Part shown: positions 1-8,875 of the stretch, one piece after another
Layout: every line of letters starts with the position of its first letter
How positions within the stretch are numbered: the stretch's first letter is position 1
Source of the DNA: Ruminococcus sp.
GTDB lineage: Bacteria; Bacillota; Clostridia; Oscillospirales; Acutalibacteraceae
Reading direction: 5' to 3'
Length of the DNA: 64,000 bases
NCBI GenBank assembly: GCA_017404145.1
Contig: JAFRCW010000024.1
Location: forward strand, 20,774 to 84,773
Notes under the pieces: generated by a model
Databases searched by the model: none
The model's input: only the letters and a program-made list of their open reading frames with translations
Told to the model about the DNA's origin: nothing
Made by a program: the position numbers and the translations under genes

Positions 1-2462
1 CCGGCAGTGTAAAAAGCTGGGGGAATAATGCGTTTGGAGATTGTGACTCTTTGGTAAAAGTTACCGTTACACCCGGTGCCAGTTTGGGAAATCTTTGCTT
101 TTATGGTTGTAACAACCTATCTATTGTCAGTCTGCCGGATGGCATGACAGAGATACCAGGTGGAGCTTTTTATGGGGCTACTAAATTATCAGAGATCACT
201 ATTCCCGCTACGGTTGAAGAAATAGGGGGTTCTGCTTTCTATGGATGTCATGCTCTTGAAACAGTAACTTTTCTTAAATCATCTTCCACCGGTAAACCCT
301 CTATAAAATCGATTGAGTCATATGCTTTCAAACATTGTGAAAAGCTAAAAGATTTGGATTTTAGTGAAACGCAGCTGGAAAACGTAGGAGAAGCTGCATT
401 TGAAAACTGCGACTCCATGTTAACTTTTTCTTTTCCTGAAACGATTCAGACGATAGACACTCATGCGGTTGGATATTATTCTGAATTTATAGAGAATCTA
501 GGTACTCGTGATAGAAAAGTAGAAAATTTTATTATCAAAGGTTATGAAACTACTGCGGCGCAAACATACGCCATCAAGAACGGTATCGCGTTCTATGCGT
601 ATTTATTAAATGCAGGATGTACGATTACTGAGCCCACTGCGGGACAAAAGCCTGACAGCAATCCTGTTCCTCTTGACAGCAGCAAGTATTCGGTCAGCTT
701 AGTCAGTTGGTATCTGAAGTCCGGTAATACGACTGTTCCTTTCCCTGTCAGCAGTACATTTGAAGCAGAAAAAACATATATCGTTCGTGTGAGATTCAAT
801 GAAAACGGCGGAGCCTTTACGAATCACACGGGATTCACCATCAACGGAAAGACAGCGAAAAAAATCGATAATAATGTGTATGAGATCGTTTTTCAGCCTA
901 CACATGCGCCGATCTCCTCCGTCGCCGTCACCGACGTCATCGCTCCCATGCCCGGAGCCTTTGCGAACACGTGCTGCACGATTCCCTCAGACTGCGGCTA
1001 CAGGACGCGGTATAACTACTATGACGGCGTAACTTGGTACACCGAGGAAGGCGATATCCTGAGTCATGGCGTAGACAAATTTGTCGGCGGCAAAAAATAC
1101 ACCGCCCAGATAGCGCTGACGGCGCTGGACGGCTATGTGTTCTCCGAGTCCGCGACCGGCACGATCAACGGCACAAACGCCCGTGTCCGCGTAGATAATC
1201 AGAGAAAAAACCTCTATGTGAACCTCACCTTCACCTGCCCGAAAGTGATCACCGCCGCGGACTGCGCGGTCACCGATCCCGTCGCGGGTGAAAAGCCGAA
1301 TGACACCGCCGTGTCGGGCGACAGCGGCAAATATTCCGCAGAGATCATCAACTGGTTCAAGGGCTCCGGCGACAGAGCAGTACAGATGGCTTCACGCGAG
1401 AGCTTTGAAGCCGGGAACACCTATTCCGTGCGCGTACGCTACACGGCACAGGACGGCTATGTCTTTGATGAGAATACCGTCTATACCGTCAACGGGCAGA
1501 GCACGACCTATCTGGGCAGAGGTGTCTATGAGACGAGTTTCACCGTGATCAATCCGAATCAGCCGAAGCCTCTCGCATCCGTTTCCTGCACCGTAACCAA
1601 GCCGATCGCCGGACAAAAGCCGGATAATACTGCCGTTCCCGCCGACAGTACGAAATATTTCGCGACGGTCGGCAGTTGGATCTACGGCACAGGGCGTACC
1701 GCACGCACGATGTCTGACGATGAAGAATTTATCGAAGGCAAATCCTATCAGGTGCAAGTGAAATTCACGGCAAACAGAGGGTACTATCTAACCGATGATA
1801 CCTTCTGTATCATCAACGGCAAGGCGGCAACCAAGGTCACCATCCGCGGTGAGGATTATTACGTCGTTACCTTTACGGCAGAGGCGGCAACGACCGCAAT
1901 TTCCGAGTTTTCCGTAACCAATATCATGGAGCCTGTCGCGGGACAATCGCCGTATTATTACGCGGCAGTACCCGCAGGAAAGGGGTATCTGGTAGATGAA
2001 GATTTCACCGACGGAACATGGGTGAACGGCGTATTATGGCACAACGATACGGATAATAAGGATATGACCGAAAACGATACCTTCGAAGCAGACAAGCAAT
2101 ATACCGTCACGGTGCTTCTGGATTCTGCCGCCGGCTATTCCTTTGCTTCAAACGTCAGCGGCACTCTGAACGGTGAAAATGCTGAGGTGATCAGCTACGG
2201 AAACAGCTCGATCGGCGTTTACCGCACCTTCACCTGTCAAACTATCGCCATCCTCGGGGATGTGGACGGCGACAGCGCGGTAACGATTATTGACGCGACC
2301 TATATCCAAAGGCACTTGGCAAGTATTCCGATTCCGTTTGTCCTCGATGAAGCTATCGCAGATACGGACGAGGACGGTCTTGTTTCGATCATGGACGTGA
2401 CCTACATCCAGCGCTGGCTCGCTCACCTGAAATCCAACGACCATATCGGTCAGCCGATGTAA
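1..2462 (+). CDS. BspA-like leucine-rich-repeat surface protein with C-terminal dockerin (5' partial)
   Basis: The reading frame is open from base 3, so the gene starts left of the window; the first visible residues (SVKSWGNNAFGDCDSL) are already LRR. About 150 residues of BspA-type LRR (repeated xxIxxxAFxxCxxL units) are followed by roughly five imperfect units of about 105 residues. Each unit begins near an 'ITEPTAGQKPD'-like motif and ends in an 'INGK..' strand motif, and they look like beta-rich surface modules. The last 60 residues form a type I dockerin with two calcium loops (DVDGDSAVTIID and DTDEDGLVSIMD). Dockerins bind cohesins on scaffoldins, so the protein is inferred to be cellulosome or cell-surface attached. 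Signal peptide and start are outside the window. Alternative: an adhesin using a dockerin for display. Family assignment is firm, ligand unknown. Confidence 0.9.
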   Translation, partial: GSVKSWGNNAFGDCDSLVKVTVTPGASLGNLCFYGCNNLSIVSLPDGMTEIPGGAFYGATKLSEITIPATVEEIGGSAFYGCHALETVTFLKSSSTGKPSIKSIESYAFKHCEKLKDLDFSETQLENVGEAAFENCDSMLTFSFPETIQTIDTHAVGYYSEFIENLGTRDRKVENFIIKGYETTAAQTYAIKNGIAFYAYLLNAGCTITEPTAGQKPDSNPVPLDSSKYSVSLVSWYLKSGNTTVPFPVSSTFEAEKTYIVRVRFNENGGAFTNHTGFTINGKTAKKIDNNVYEIVFQPTHAPISSVAVTDVIAPMPGAFANTCCTIPSDCGYRTRYNYYDGVTWYTEEGDILSHGVDKFVGGKKYTAQIALTALDGYVFSESATGTINGTNARVRVDNQRKNLYVNLTFTCPKVITAADCAVTDPVAGEKPNDTAVSGDSGKYSAEIINWFKGSGDRAVQMASRESFEAGNTYSVRVRYTAQDGYVFDENTVYTVNGQSTTYLGRGVYETSFTVINPNQPKPLASVSCTVTKPIAGQKPDNTAVPADSTKYFATVGSWIYGTGRTARTMSDDEEFIEGKSYQVQVKFTANRGYYLTDDTFCIINGKAATKVTIRGEDYYVVTFTAEAATTAISEFSVTNIMEPVAGQSPYYYAAVPAGKGYLVDEDFTDGTWVNGVLWHNDTDNKDMTENDTFEADKQYTVTVLLDSAAGYSFASNVSGTLNGENAEVISYGNSSIGVYRTFTCQTIAILGDVDGDSAVTIIDATYIQRHLASIPIPFVLDEAIADTDEDGLVSIMDVTYIQRWLAHLKSNDHIGQPM

Positions 2463-2539
2463 TTTCAGTAATTCAAAACGAAACATATAAAAGCCTTATT
2501 TGCAACCTCTGTGTGAATAAGTGAATAACGGTTCAAACT

Positions 2540-2571
2540 GGCAGAAGAAAATCGATTTTCTTCTGCCTTTT
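2540..2571 (+). terminator. Intrinsic terminator of the dockerin gene
   Basis: A perfect 28-nt palindrome at 2540-2567 (arms GGCAGAAGAAAATC and its complement) is followed by TTTT. It lies 78 bp after the stop codon of the dockerin gene. Confidence 0.85.
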
Positions 2572-2588
2572 GGCGCTTACGGCAATTC

Positions 2589-2613
2589 GACGCATTGTGC
2601 GTCTTTATTTTTT
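2589..2613 (+). terminator. Second terminator-like hairpin
   Basis: The short stem GACGCA-TTG-TGCGTC is followed by TTTATTTTTT. It backs up the terminator 20 bp upstream. Confidence 0.6.
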
Positions 2614-3297
2614 GTGCGACAGGAAGTGACAGAATAATAAGAGAATAACTGTTATTATCCCTCTTTGTGAGGTATATAACAAAAACAGATAAGAAATACT
2701 CTGCTTTTGAGAGGAAAAACAGAGCTGAAAACAGAAAAAATGATTATATTTGCGCTGTGTGGCTTGATAGCTGCACAGCGCTTTTCTGTTCGACAAAAAA
2801 GGGCGTAAACAAGGTTGTTTATATTCCAAACAAGAGATGATAGCGCTGTATTTTTTTGCGGCTTTTTTGATGATAATTTGATGATGCTGAGTAAACATCC
2901 AGATGTTTATTTGATGCTTTTTTGATGATCTAAACATTCATAGCATTCCTATTATTCCCACTAAATCCCACAAAAACCGAGTGTGGTTAGTTGCTCAGAA
3001 ACCCAGTAAACAAGCCGCTTTTTGGAATCTTAAAAAAACGAAATGGCTTAAACGCAGTGTTTAAGCCAAAAGAAAAACGCTAACTGCACACGGCAATTAG
3101 CGTTTTAACTTGTGTCTTAACGCTAATTATAGTGTCATTGCAAATCGGGTTTCAGAGGATAGCATTTTTCAAAATGAGCATTGCATTTCAAAAATCAAGG
3201 ATTGCATTTTGCAAGACGAGGATTGCAAATCTGAAAGAAGGATTGCAAAATTCAAAAAGGGTTTGCAAACGTGTTGTCATGAGTTCATTTATATTGA
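2614..3297. other. Non-coding spacer with hairpins and short tandem repeats
   Basis: No convincing gene is present. A hairpin with T-run lies at 2752-2785 (GCGCTGTG/CACAGCGC). A stretch at about 2867-2935 rich in TTTGATGAT words resembles 41100-41140, and the hairpin GGCTTAAAC-GCAGT-GTTTAAGCC at 3045-3067 occurs again at about 41256-41278. A second hairpin lies at 3074-3106. From 3170 to 3270 there are about five imperfect 20-22 bp tandem units around GGATTGCAAA. The likeness to 41100-41280 suggests a relic of an integrative-element end, but no tRNA fragment is visible here. Confidence 0.5.
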
Positions 3298-3513
3298 TCA
3301 TCTCACAAACGGTGCGGTGTACTCCGCGTTGATCTCGGCGATCTCTTTCTGTCCGTCGATATACGGCTGATAGAGCGCTTCGATCCTGCCGCCGCCTCGG
3401 TTGTCGCAGCCGGAACAGAACTCGCACTCGGCGCCGCAGCTGCCCCACAAAGCCTTCCTCACGATTTCTTCGCGCTCCTCGCGTGTTGTGTCCTTGATCA
3501 GTATGGATTTCAT
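3298..3513 (-). CDS. Small cysteine-rich protein (71 aa), unknown function
   Basis: The start ATG at 3513 has a strong AGGAGG at 3521-3526. The product begins MKSILIKDTTREERE and carries a cysteine cluster (GSCGAECEFCSGCDN) that could bind a metal or an iron-sulfur cluster. Its start overlaps the stop of the upstream iron-sulfur membrane protein by 4 nt (ATGA), so the two are translationally coupled. It is the last gene of the sulfur operon. I recognise the pattern as a conserved clostridial hypothetical protein but cannot give a function. A redox or maturation partner of the membrane protein is an inference from position only. Confidence 0.7.
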   Translation of the reverse strand: MKSILIKDTTREEREEIVRKALWGSCGAECEFCSGCDNRGGGRIEALYQPYIDGQKEIAEINAEYTAPFVR

Positions 3514-4051
3514 ACCGTAACCTCCTGTTTGGCTGGTTGATGTATCAGCTTTTTTCTCAGGTTTCTCAGGTTGCCCGAGGTGTATCCCATCGGGCAGATG
3601 GTGCACCACTGGCGCGGAGTGAAGAGGATCCCGTTGAGGATCGCCAGCACCGTCGCGATCTCCATAAATATCAGTATGGCGTTTCCGAGAGCAAATATAC
3701 CCTGCGGAATCACAAGGATCAGCATCACGATGAAGCTGCCCATCATCACTGCCCACACCAGCGGGCGGAACCACTTCTCTGAGTAGAGCTTAGGGCGTTT
3801 CAAGCCGAGATTGACATATTTGCCGATCTTGCCGATAAGCGAACCGCGGGGACAGACGCGAGCGCAGTGCATCTTGCCGTAACCCGACAGCGCGATGATG
3901 ATCGGCGTGAACATACAGATAAAACCGAACAGTCCGAGCGGCTTGTAGAAATTTGCTGCCGTCATCCATAGGATCGTGATGATCCATGACCAGTCTTGAA
4001 TAGAGGGGATCCACTTTTCCCTCCGACAGTGATACTTTTTCGTTTTTTCAT
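3510..4051 (-). CDS. 4Fe-4S membrane protein, NapH/YccM-like, with apparent 5' frameshift
   Basis: Uninterrupted coding runs from an internal ATG at 3965 to 3510. It shows about three hydrophobic segments and two cysteine motifs (CARVCPRGS and CTICPMGYTSG) typical of NapH/NosR-type polyferredoxin membrane proteins that pass electrons at the inner face. Upstream of 3965 the same frame encodes YHCRREKWIPSIQDWSW, which fits the family N-terminus but has no start codon. The ATG at 4051, with an AAGGGAAAAGG ribosome site, is one base out of register, and the mismatch falls in an A5 run (4036-4040). One extra A would give an intact gene starting at 4051. It may be a real frameshift, slippage, or a sequencing error. 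It follows tcdA by 20 nt in the same operon. Confidence 0.75.
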
Positions 4052-4071
4052 ATCCTTTTCCCTTTTCATTC

Positions 4072-4836
4072 TCATTTGTGATCGAAGCGGCAGAGATCTT
4101 TGACGACCTCGCCCGCGATGATCAGCCCGACGACCGACGGCACAAATGCCGTGGAGCCGGGGATGTCCCTGCGATGGGTACATTTTCTTGCGGTATCCGG
4201 CGGGCAGATACAATGACTGCGGCAGCTGATGGACATATCCTCCAACGGGCGGATCGGCTTTTCTTTGGAATAGACCACCTTGAGCTTTTTGATACCGCGC
4301 CGCTTACACTCATAGCGCATAACGCGCGCGAGCGGACAAACCGATGTCTTGTACAGATCCGTCACCTCGAACGCCGTCGGGTCGACCTTATTGCCCGCGC
4401 CCATCGAGGAGATGATAGGAGCTCCCGATTCTTTTGCGTTCACGACCAGTTCGAGCTTGCCCTTGACCGTGTCAATCGCGTCGACGATATAATCGTACTG
4501 CGTAAAGTCAAATTCATCCTTTGTTTCGGGCATATAAAACGTCTTGTAGGTGCGCACCTGACAGTCGGGGTTGATGTCGAGGATACGGCTCTCGGCAATA
4601 TCTACCTTGAATTTTCCGACGGTACTGCGCGTCGCGAGGATCTGACGGTTGATGTTCGTCAGGCAGATCTTGTCGTCGTCGATTAGATCGAGCGCGCCGA
4701 CGCCGGATCGTGCCAGCGCCTCAGCTGTATAACCGCCCACGCCGCCGATCCCGAAGATCGCGACTCTGGATGACGCGAGGACGTCCATTGCCTCTTTGCC
4801 GAAGATCAACTGTGTTCTGGAAAACTGATTCAGCAT
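4072..4836 (-). CDS. tcdA: tRNA threonylcarbamoyladenosine dehydratase (ThiF/E1 family)
   Basis: The 254-aa product has an N-terminal Rossmann nucleotide site (IFGIGGVGGYTAEALARSG), a DDD acidic stretch and NRQ motif of E1-like enzymes, and the 'VDAIDTVKGKL' segment typical of TcdA/YgdL. TcdA uses ATP to cyclise t6A37 of tRNA to ct6A. Cysteines near residues 165-220 may bind zinc or a desulfurase partner. The start ATG at 4836 lies inside the 3' end of patB (7-nt overlap), implying translational coupling. Location next to cysteine-metabolism genes fits, since E. coli TcdA works with the cysteine desulfurase CsdA. Other ThiF relatives cannot be fully excluded. Confidence 0.88.
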   Translation of the reverse strand: MLNQFSRTQLIFGKEAMDVLASSRVAIFGIGGVGGYTAEALARSGVGALDLIDDDKICLTNINRQILATRSTVGKFKVDIAESRILDINPDCQVRTYKTFYMPETKDEFDFTQYDYIVDAIDTVKGKLELVVNAKESGAPIISSMGAGNKVDPTAFEVTDLYKTSVCPLARVMRYECKRRGIKKLKVVYSKEKPIRPLEDMSISCRSHCICPPDTARKCTHRRDIPGSTAFVPSVVGLIIAGEVVKDLCRFDHK

Positions 4837-5999
4837 GACCTTTCACCTGTGATCGTCTTACGTATTCTCTGAACCGCCTCTTGCAGGACACTGTGCGGGC
4901 AGGCGAAGTTCAGGCGCATGAAGCCCTCGCTGCTCTTTCCGAATGTGGAGCCCTTATGCAGGCGCACGCCGGATTCCAGCAGGAACCGGTTGTACAGCAT
5001 ATTGTCACAGAGTCCGAGCCTGCGGCAGTCGAGCCACGCGAGGTAAGTGCCCTGAGGTTGATTGACGCTGATCAAACTGTTCTCCGGGAACGCCTGTGAA
5101 AGGATCGCCCTGCTCTCGTCAAGATAGTTCAGCAGCGCGTCGAGCCATGTTTCGCCCTGTGTATAAACCGCCTTTGCCGCTGCGACAGCGAAGGTGTTGA
5201 CGCCATAGCGGCAGTTCGCAATCATCTCTTTTTGTACCGCCCTGCGGATCGCGGGATCGGGGATGATGGCCTGTGACGCCTCAATAGAAGCGAGGTTGAA
5301 CGTCTTGGTCGGCGCGACGCAGGTGACGGTATTCGCCGCGACCTCTTCGGATAATGCCGCGACCGGGATATGCCTGTTCGGCGCAAAAACGAGGTCGGAA
5401 TGGATATCGTCCGAAATAATCTTCACACCGTTGTTCAGACAGATCTCTGCGAAGCGTTCCAGCTCATGACGCGTCCACACCCTGCCGACAGGATTGTGCG
5501 GAGAGCAGAACAGCACCGCCTTGACATGATCCTTTTTGATCTTGCTTTCAAGATCGTCAAAGTCGATCGTGAAAAGCCCGTTAAGGTTGACTAAATCGGA
5601 GATGACGAGCTGACGGCGGTTATGCAGGATAACGCCCTTGAACGGATAGTAGACCGGCTCAAGGATCAACACCGTGTCGCCCTCGTCCGTCAGCGCGCGG
5701 ATCGCGCAGGCGACGGAATACATCACCGCGGGAGAGGGCAAGATCCACTCGTCGAGTATCTCAAAGGAAAAGCGGCGGCTGTACCATGAGCGCACTGAGC
5801 AGAGGTATTCTTCATCCACGCTCTGATAGCCGTAGATGCCTTTTGCGGCGACCGCATTGACCGCTGTTTCCACACACGGCGCGGTCTTGAAATCCATATC
5901 CGCCACCCACATCGGGATGACGCCGGTCGTGCCCCTGATCGGCTCATACTTGACGTCTCCCGGGGTGCGCCGGTCATAGATCGTATCAAAATCAAACAT
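4830..5999 (-). CDS. patB: PatB/MalY-type PLP cystathionine beta-lyase / C-S lyase
   Basis: The 389-aa fold-type I aminotransferase begins MFDFDTIYDRR and contains GVIPMWVADMDF near the N-terminus, a hallmark of the MalY/PatB subfamily. The PLP-lysine is in the PTKTFN motif, and the conserved NPVGR and DDIHSDL motifs are present. These enzymes cleave C-S bonds of cystathionine or cysteine conjugates and release homocysteine or H2S. I chose ATG 5999 because GAGGAG lies just upstream; an upstream extension to 6089 runs through repeat sequence. It is in the cysteine operon between cysE and tcdA, separated from cysE by 226 bp of inserted repeats. Confidence 0.9.
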   Translation of the reverse strand: MFDFDTIYDRRTPGDVKYEPIRGTTGVIPMWVADMDFKTAPCVETAVNAVAAKGIYGYQSVDEEYLCSVRSWYSRRFSFEILDEWILPSPAVMYSVACAIRALTDEGDTVLILEPVYYPFKGVILHNRRQLVISDLVNLNGLFTIDFDDLESKIKKDHVKAVLFCSPHNPVGRVWTRHELERFAEICLNNGVKIISDDIHSDLVFAPNRHIPVAALSEEVAANTVTCVAPTKTFNLASIEASQAIIPDPAIRRAVQKEMIANCRYGVNTFAVAAAKAVYTQGETWLDALLNYLDESRAILSQAFPENSLISVNQPQGTYLAWLDCRRLGLCDNMLYNRFLLESGVRLHKGSTFGKSSEGFMRLNFACPHSVLQEAVQRIRKTITGERSC

Positions 6000-6012
6000 A
6001 ATATTTTCTCCT

Positions 6013-6053
6013 CTTTGTGGGATTGCCACGGGGCATTGCCCCTCGCGATGACA
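6013..6053. repeat. Partial copy of interspersed repeat family D
   Basis: The stretch GGGATTGCCACGG...TCGCGATGACA matches the right half of the repeats at 10622-10758 and 27222-27429. Only the end is present, abutting the repeat at 6064. Confidence 0.55.
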
Positions 6054-6063
6054 GAGAATCCTA

Positions 6064-6226
6064 AGGCAATACCGCACAATTTGATGCACGCGTCTTGCCG
6101 GCTAATTGTTTCGCCATATTGCCCAAAAATCAGCACCCATACGTCAGTATGCGAACTGATTATTTGTCCAATCTGACGAAAAATATATCTCGACAATCCG
6201 CATACCCAAATTATGCGGTATTGCCC
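6064..6226. mobile_element. TA-flanked MITE (163 bp) between patB and cysE
   Basis: Terminal inverted repeats are AGGCAATACCGCACAATTTG at the left and the complement of GGGCAATACCGCATAATTTG at the right. The element is flanked by TA on both sides (6062-6063 and 6227-6228), as expected for IS630/Tc1-mariner-type target duplication. It encodes nothing. It sits directly after the cysE stop codon, so the last base of cysE's TAG is contributed by the element. Confidence 0.75.
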
Positions 6227-7459
6227 TAAATGTTATAATACCATGAGCTGTCCTGTTCGATCTCTTTGCGCTCGGCAGGATGGCTTTCGTCATAATTATA
6301 AAGGAGTTCCTGACTCTTGACGCTGACCCTCGCCCCCTCCGGGATGGAAGAAGTGAAAAAGGCGTTGCCGCCCACGACCACGTTTTTGCCGATGACCGTT
6401 TCGCCGCCGAGGATCGACGCGCCGGAATAAATGGTCACATTGTCGCAGATGGTCGGATGGCGCTTTGCGTTCTTCAGCTTTTGACCGCCTCTGGTGGAGA
6501 GCGCGCCCAGCGTCACGCCCTGATAGATCTTCACGTTGTCGCCGATCACAGTCGTTTCACCGATAACGATGCCGGTGCCGTGGTCGATGAAGAAATACTT
6601 GCTGATCGTGGTTCCCGGATGGATGTCGATGCCCGTGATGCTGTGGGCGTGTTCGGTCATGATGCGCGGAATCAGCGGAACCCCGAGCTTAAACAGCTCA
6701 TGCGCGATACGGCTGGTAAAGATGGCATACAGTCCCGGATAGGTACAGATGATCTCGTCCTTGTTGTACGCCGCGGGATCGCCGTCATAGGTCGCTTGGA
6801 TATCGGTTTCGATATACTCCCTGATCCGCGGGATCGTTTTGAGAAAAGCAAAGGTGATCCGCTCTGCCGCCTGAGCGATCGCATCGCTGTCGGCGTTCTC
6901 ATAAACGGGAGAGTACCGCAGGACGATCGCGGTCTGCTTGATCAGGTTGTAGATGATGTCCTCCAGCAGGATGGAGATATTGTTGCGGACGGTATAAGTC
7001 CTGTAGTTCCTGTTTCTGTAATAGCCCGGATAGATGACGATTTTAGGGTGTTGTAATAATCCGAACCTGCTGAAAATGGCATTATTTCGGCAATTTCCGG
7101 CTTGTCAATCTTGGCAGGCGCCAGCCTGCCTGCGCTTTCCGCACCGCAACTTGCTCGAAATCCTGTCCATTTTCAGTCCTGCGGAGTTTTGCCGGAGCAG
7201 ATTTTCGTCTGATCGCGGCAAAACCGCAGCGAACCCTGACGGGTTCGGGAGGATTTTAACAAAGAGCAGGCGGAAATATGCCCGGCAAAACCACGGTTTG
7301 GATTATTACAGACACCCTATTCTTTTCCAGAATGTCGATCACGATATCCTTGTCGGGGTATTCGAACATTTTGATCTCATCGATCGTTCTGCCCCTGCCG
7401 TAATCCTCCATCAGGCTGTCCGCCAGCGCGTTGATCCTTTGATTCATTGATTCCGACAT
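6226..7459 (-). pseudogene. cysE: Serine O-acetyltransferase, disrupted by a MITE
   Basis: The N-terminal part (MSESMNQRINALADSLMEDY..., start 7459, AAGGTGA ribosome site) and the remainder down to 6226 are one serine acetyltransferase of about 313 residues. The C-terminal left-handed beta-helix (hexapeptide repeats, HPGTTI, IDHGTGIVIGET, GVTLGA) is complete. The gene is cut by the element at 7046-7317. Removing that element plus one TA restores a continuous frame across the junction (ILEK-N-KIVIYPGYY). The insertion of 274 bp shifts the frame. SAT makes O-acetylserine for CysK, the gene two positions upstream in the same operon. Translation from an internal ATG at 6660 could still give a catalytic-domain fragment, but the helical N-terminal domain would be lost. 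Confidence 0.9.
7046..7317. mobile_element. MITE (272 bp) inserted in cysE with TA duplication
   Basis: The ends are GGGTGTTGTAATAATCCGAAC and the complement of GGGTGTCTGTAATAATCCAAAC, flanked by TA at 7044-7045 and 7318-7319. This is typical of non-autonomous IS630/Tc1-mariner derivatives. No transposase is encoded. The interior contains GC-rich imperfect inverted segments. The ends differ from those of the other repeats in the window, so it is a separate family. Confidence 0.88.
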
Positions 7460-7463
7460 AGGT

Positions 7464-7841
7464 TCACCTTTTGCTTTCTGCGATCACATCTATTTCCAGC
7501 AGCGCGCCCTTCGGCAGATTCGACACCTCGACACAACTACGCGCGGGCTTACCGGTAAAATGCTTTGCGTATACTTCGTTGAAGTTCTGAAAATTGGAGA
7601 TGTTTTTCAGATAGCAGTTTGTCTTGATGACGTTGTCCAAACTGCTGCCGGACGCTTCCAGAATGGCTTTGATGTTTTGTATCGCCTGCTCGGTCTGACC
7701 AGCGATATCTGCGGATTCGATTTTGCCTGTCGAGGGGTCGATCGGAAGTTGACCGGAGGTGTAGATCAGGTTCCCGGCTTTGACCGCCTGAGAATAGGGC
7801 CCGACGGCGGCGGGAGCGTTATTTGTATTGATTTGTTCCAT
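7464..7841 (-). CDS. ridA: RidA family enamine/imine deaminase
   Basis: The 125-aa product has the RidA signature GPYSQAVKAGNLIYTSGQ near the N-terminus and the catalytic ARSCVEVSNLPKGALLEID near the C-terminus (conserved Arg). RidA hydrolyses reactive 2-aminoacrylate, which PLP enzymes such as cysteine synthase and C-S lyases release. That explains its place between cysK and cysE. ATG 7841 is preceded by GAGGAGAAAAGTC; a longer frame to 7895 lacks a ribosome site. The cysE start follows after 4 nt. A second paralog lies at 14307-14687. Confidence 0.93.
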   Translation of the reverse strand: MEQINTNNAPAAVGPYSQAVKAGNLIYTSGQLPIDPSTGKIESADIAGQTEQAIQNIKAILEASGSSLDNVIKTNCYLKNISNFQNFNEVYAKHFTGKPARSCVEVSNLPKGALLEIDVIAESKR

Positions 7842-7910
7842 GACTTTTCTCCTCGTAAATACCAAAATGCGCCACAGAGTAAATCCCTGCGGCATTGTTT
7901 GTGCTGATGA

Positions 7911-8843
7911 TTATTTCTCCGAGAACATCGCGGTGGAAAGGTATCTCTCGCCGGTGTCGGGAAGGATCGCGACGATGAGCTTGCCCTTGTTCTCGGGACG
8001 CTCGGCGAGTACGGTCGCGGCATGGAGCGCGGCGCCGGATGAGATGCCGACCAACAGCCCCTCGACCTTGGCGATCTCTCTGCCTTTTGCGAAAGCATCC
8101 TCGTTGCTGACGGTGATCACCTCGTCGTAGATCTCGGTATTCAGCGTATCGGGGACAAAGCCCGCGCCGATACCCTGTATCTTATGCGGCCCGGGGATGC
8201 CCTTCGACAGCACCGGAGAGGTGGCGGGTTCGACCGCGACTACCTTGATATCGGGGTTTTTGGATTTCAGATATTCGCCCACGCCGGAGACCGTGCCGCC
8301 GGTACCGACGCCCGCTACGAGGATATCCACCTTGCCCTCGGTGTCATCCCAGATCTCGGGGCCGGTCGACGCAATATGCGCGGCGGGATTGGCGAGATTG
8401 GTGAACTGGCTGGGGATGAAGCTGTTATCATATTCTGCCGCGAGCTCCTGCGCCTTGGCTATCGCGCCCTTCATGCCTTTCGCGCCCTCGGTGAGCACCA
8501 CCTCCGCGCCGTAGGCTTTCAGCAGATTCCTGCGTTCGACGGACATTGTCTCGGGCATGGTAAGGATCACGCGGTATCCTCTTGACGCGCCGACAGCCGC
8601 CAGTCCGATGCCGGTATTGCCGGAGGTAGGCTCGATGATGACCGTGCCCGGACAGACGAGCCCCTGCTCCTGAGCCTTGTCGATCATTGCCTTGGCGATC
8701 CTGTCCTTGACGGAGCCGGCGGGGTTGAAGTATTCGAGCTTGCCGACGACGGTCGCATTCAAGCTGTGCTTCTCGATATAGTTGTTCAGCTTCAATAGCG
8801 GAGTCTTGCCGATCAGATCGGTGATCCTGTCGTAGATTTTCAT
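7911..8843 (-). CDS. cysK: Cysteine synthase (O-acetylserine sulfhydrylase)
   Basis: The 310-aa fold-type II PLP enzyme has the PLP lysine in GSVKDRIA, the phosphate/substrate loop [11 protein letters not shown] and the [10 protein letters not shown] glycine loop. It condenses O-acetylserine with sulfide to cysteine. It is the first gene of the sulfur operon, starting at ATG 8843 with GAGGTG upstream. Promoter and operator lie about 400 bp upstream (9230-9277), separated from the gene by an inserted repeat. Because the operon's own cysE is broken, its O-acetylserine supply must come from elsewhere, or the enzyme uses another activated serine. Confidence 0.95.
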   Translation of the reverse strand: MKIYDRITDLIGKTPLLKLNNYIEKHSLNATVVGKLEYFNPAGSVKDRIAKAMIDKAQEQGLVCPGTVIIEPTSGNTGIGLAAVGASRGYRVILTMPETMSVERRNLLKAYGAEVVLTEGAKGMKGAIAKAQELAAEYDNSFIPSQFTNLANPAAHIASTGPEIWDDTEGKVDILVAGVGTGGTVSGVGEYLKSKNPDIKVVAVEPATSPVLSKGIPGPHKIQGIGAGFVPDTLNTEIYDEVITVSNEDAFAKGREIAKVEGLLVGISSGAALHAATVLAERPENKGKLIVAILPDTGERYLSTAMFSEK

Positions 8844-8875
8844 GTGTGATACACCTCGTTTTTTATATGTAAGTC

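Noticed and set aside
2605..2937. 110-aa minus-strand frame
   Set aside because: It crosses several terminator hairpins, has low-complexity composition and no ribosome site.
3110..3370. Overlapping short frames with 7-residue periodicity
   Set aside because: The periodicity comes from the 21-bp DNA repeat and appears in two frames; no ribosome site.
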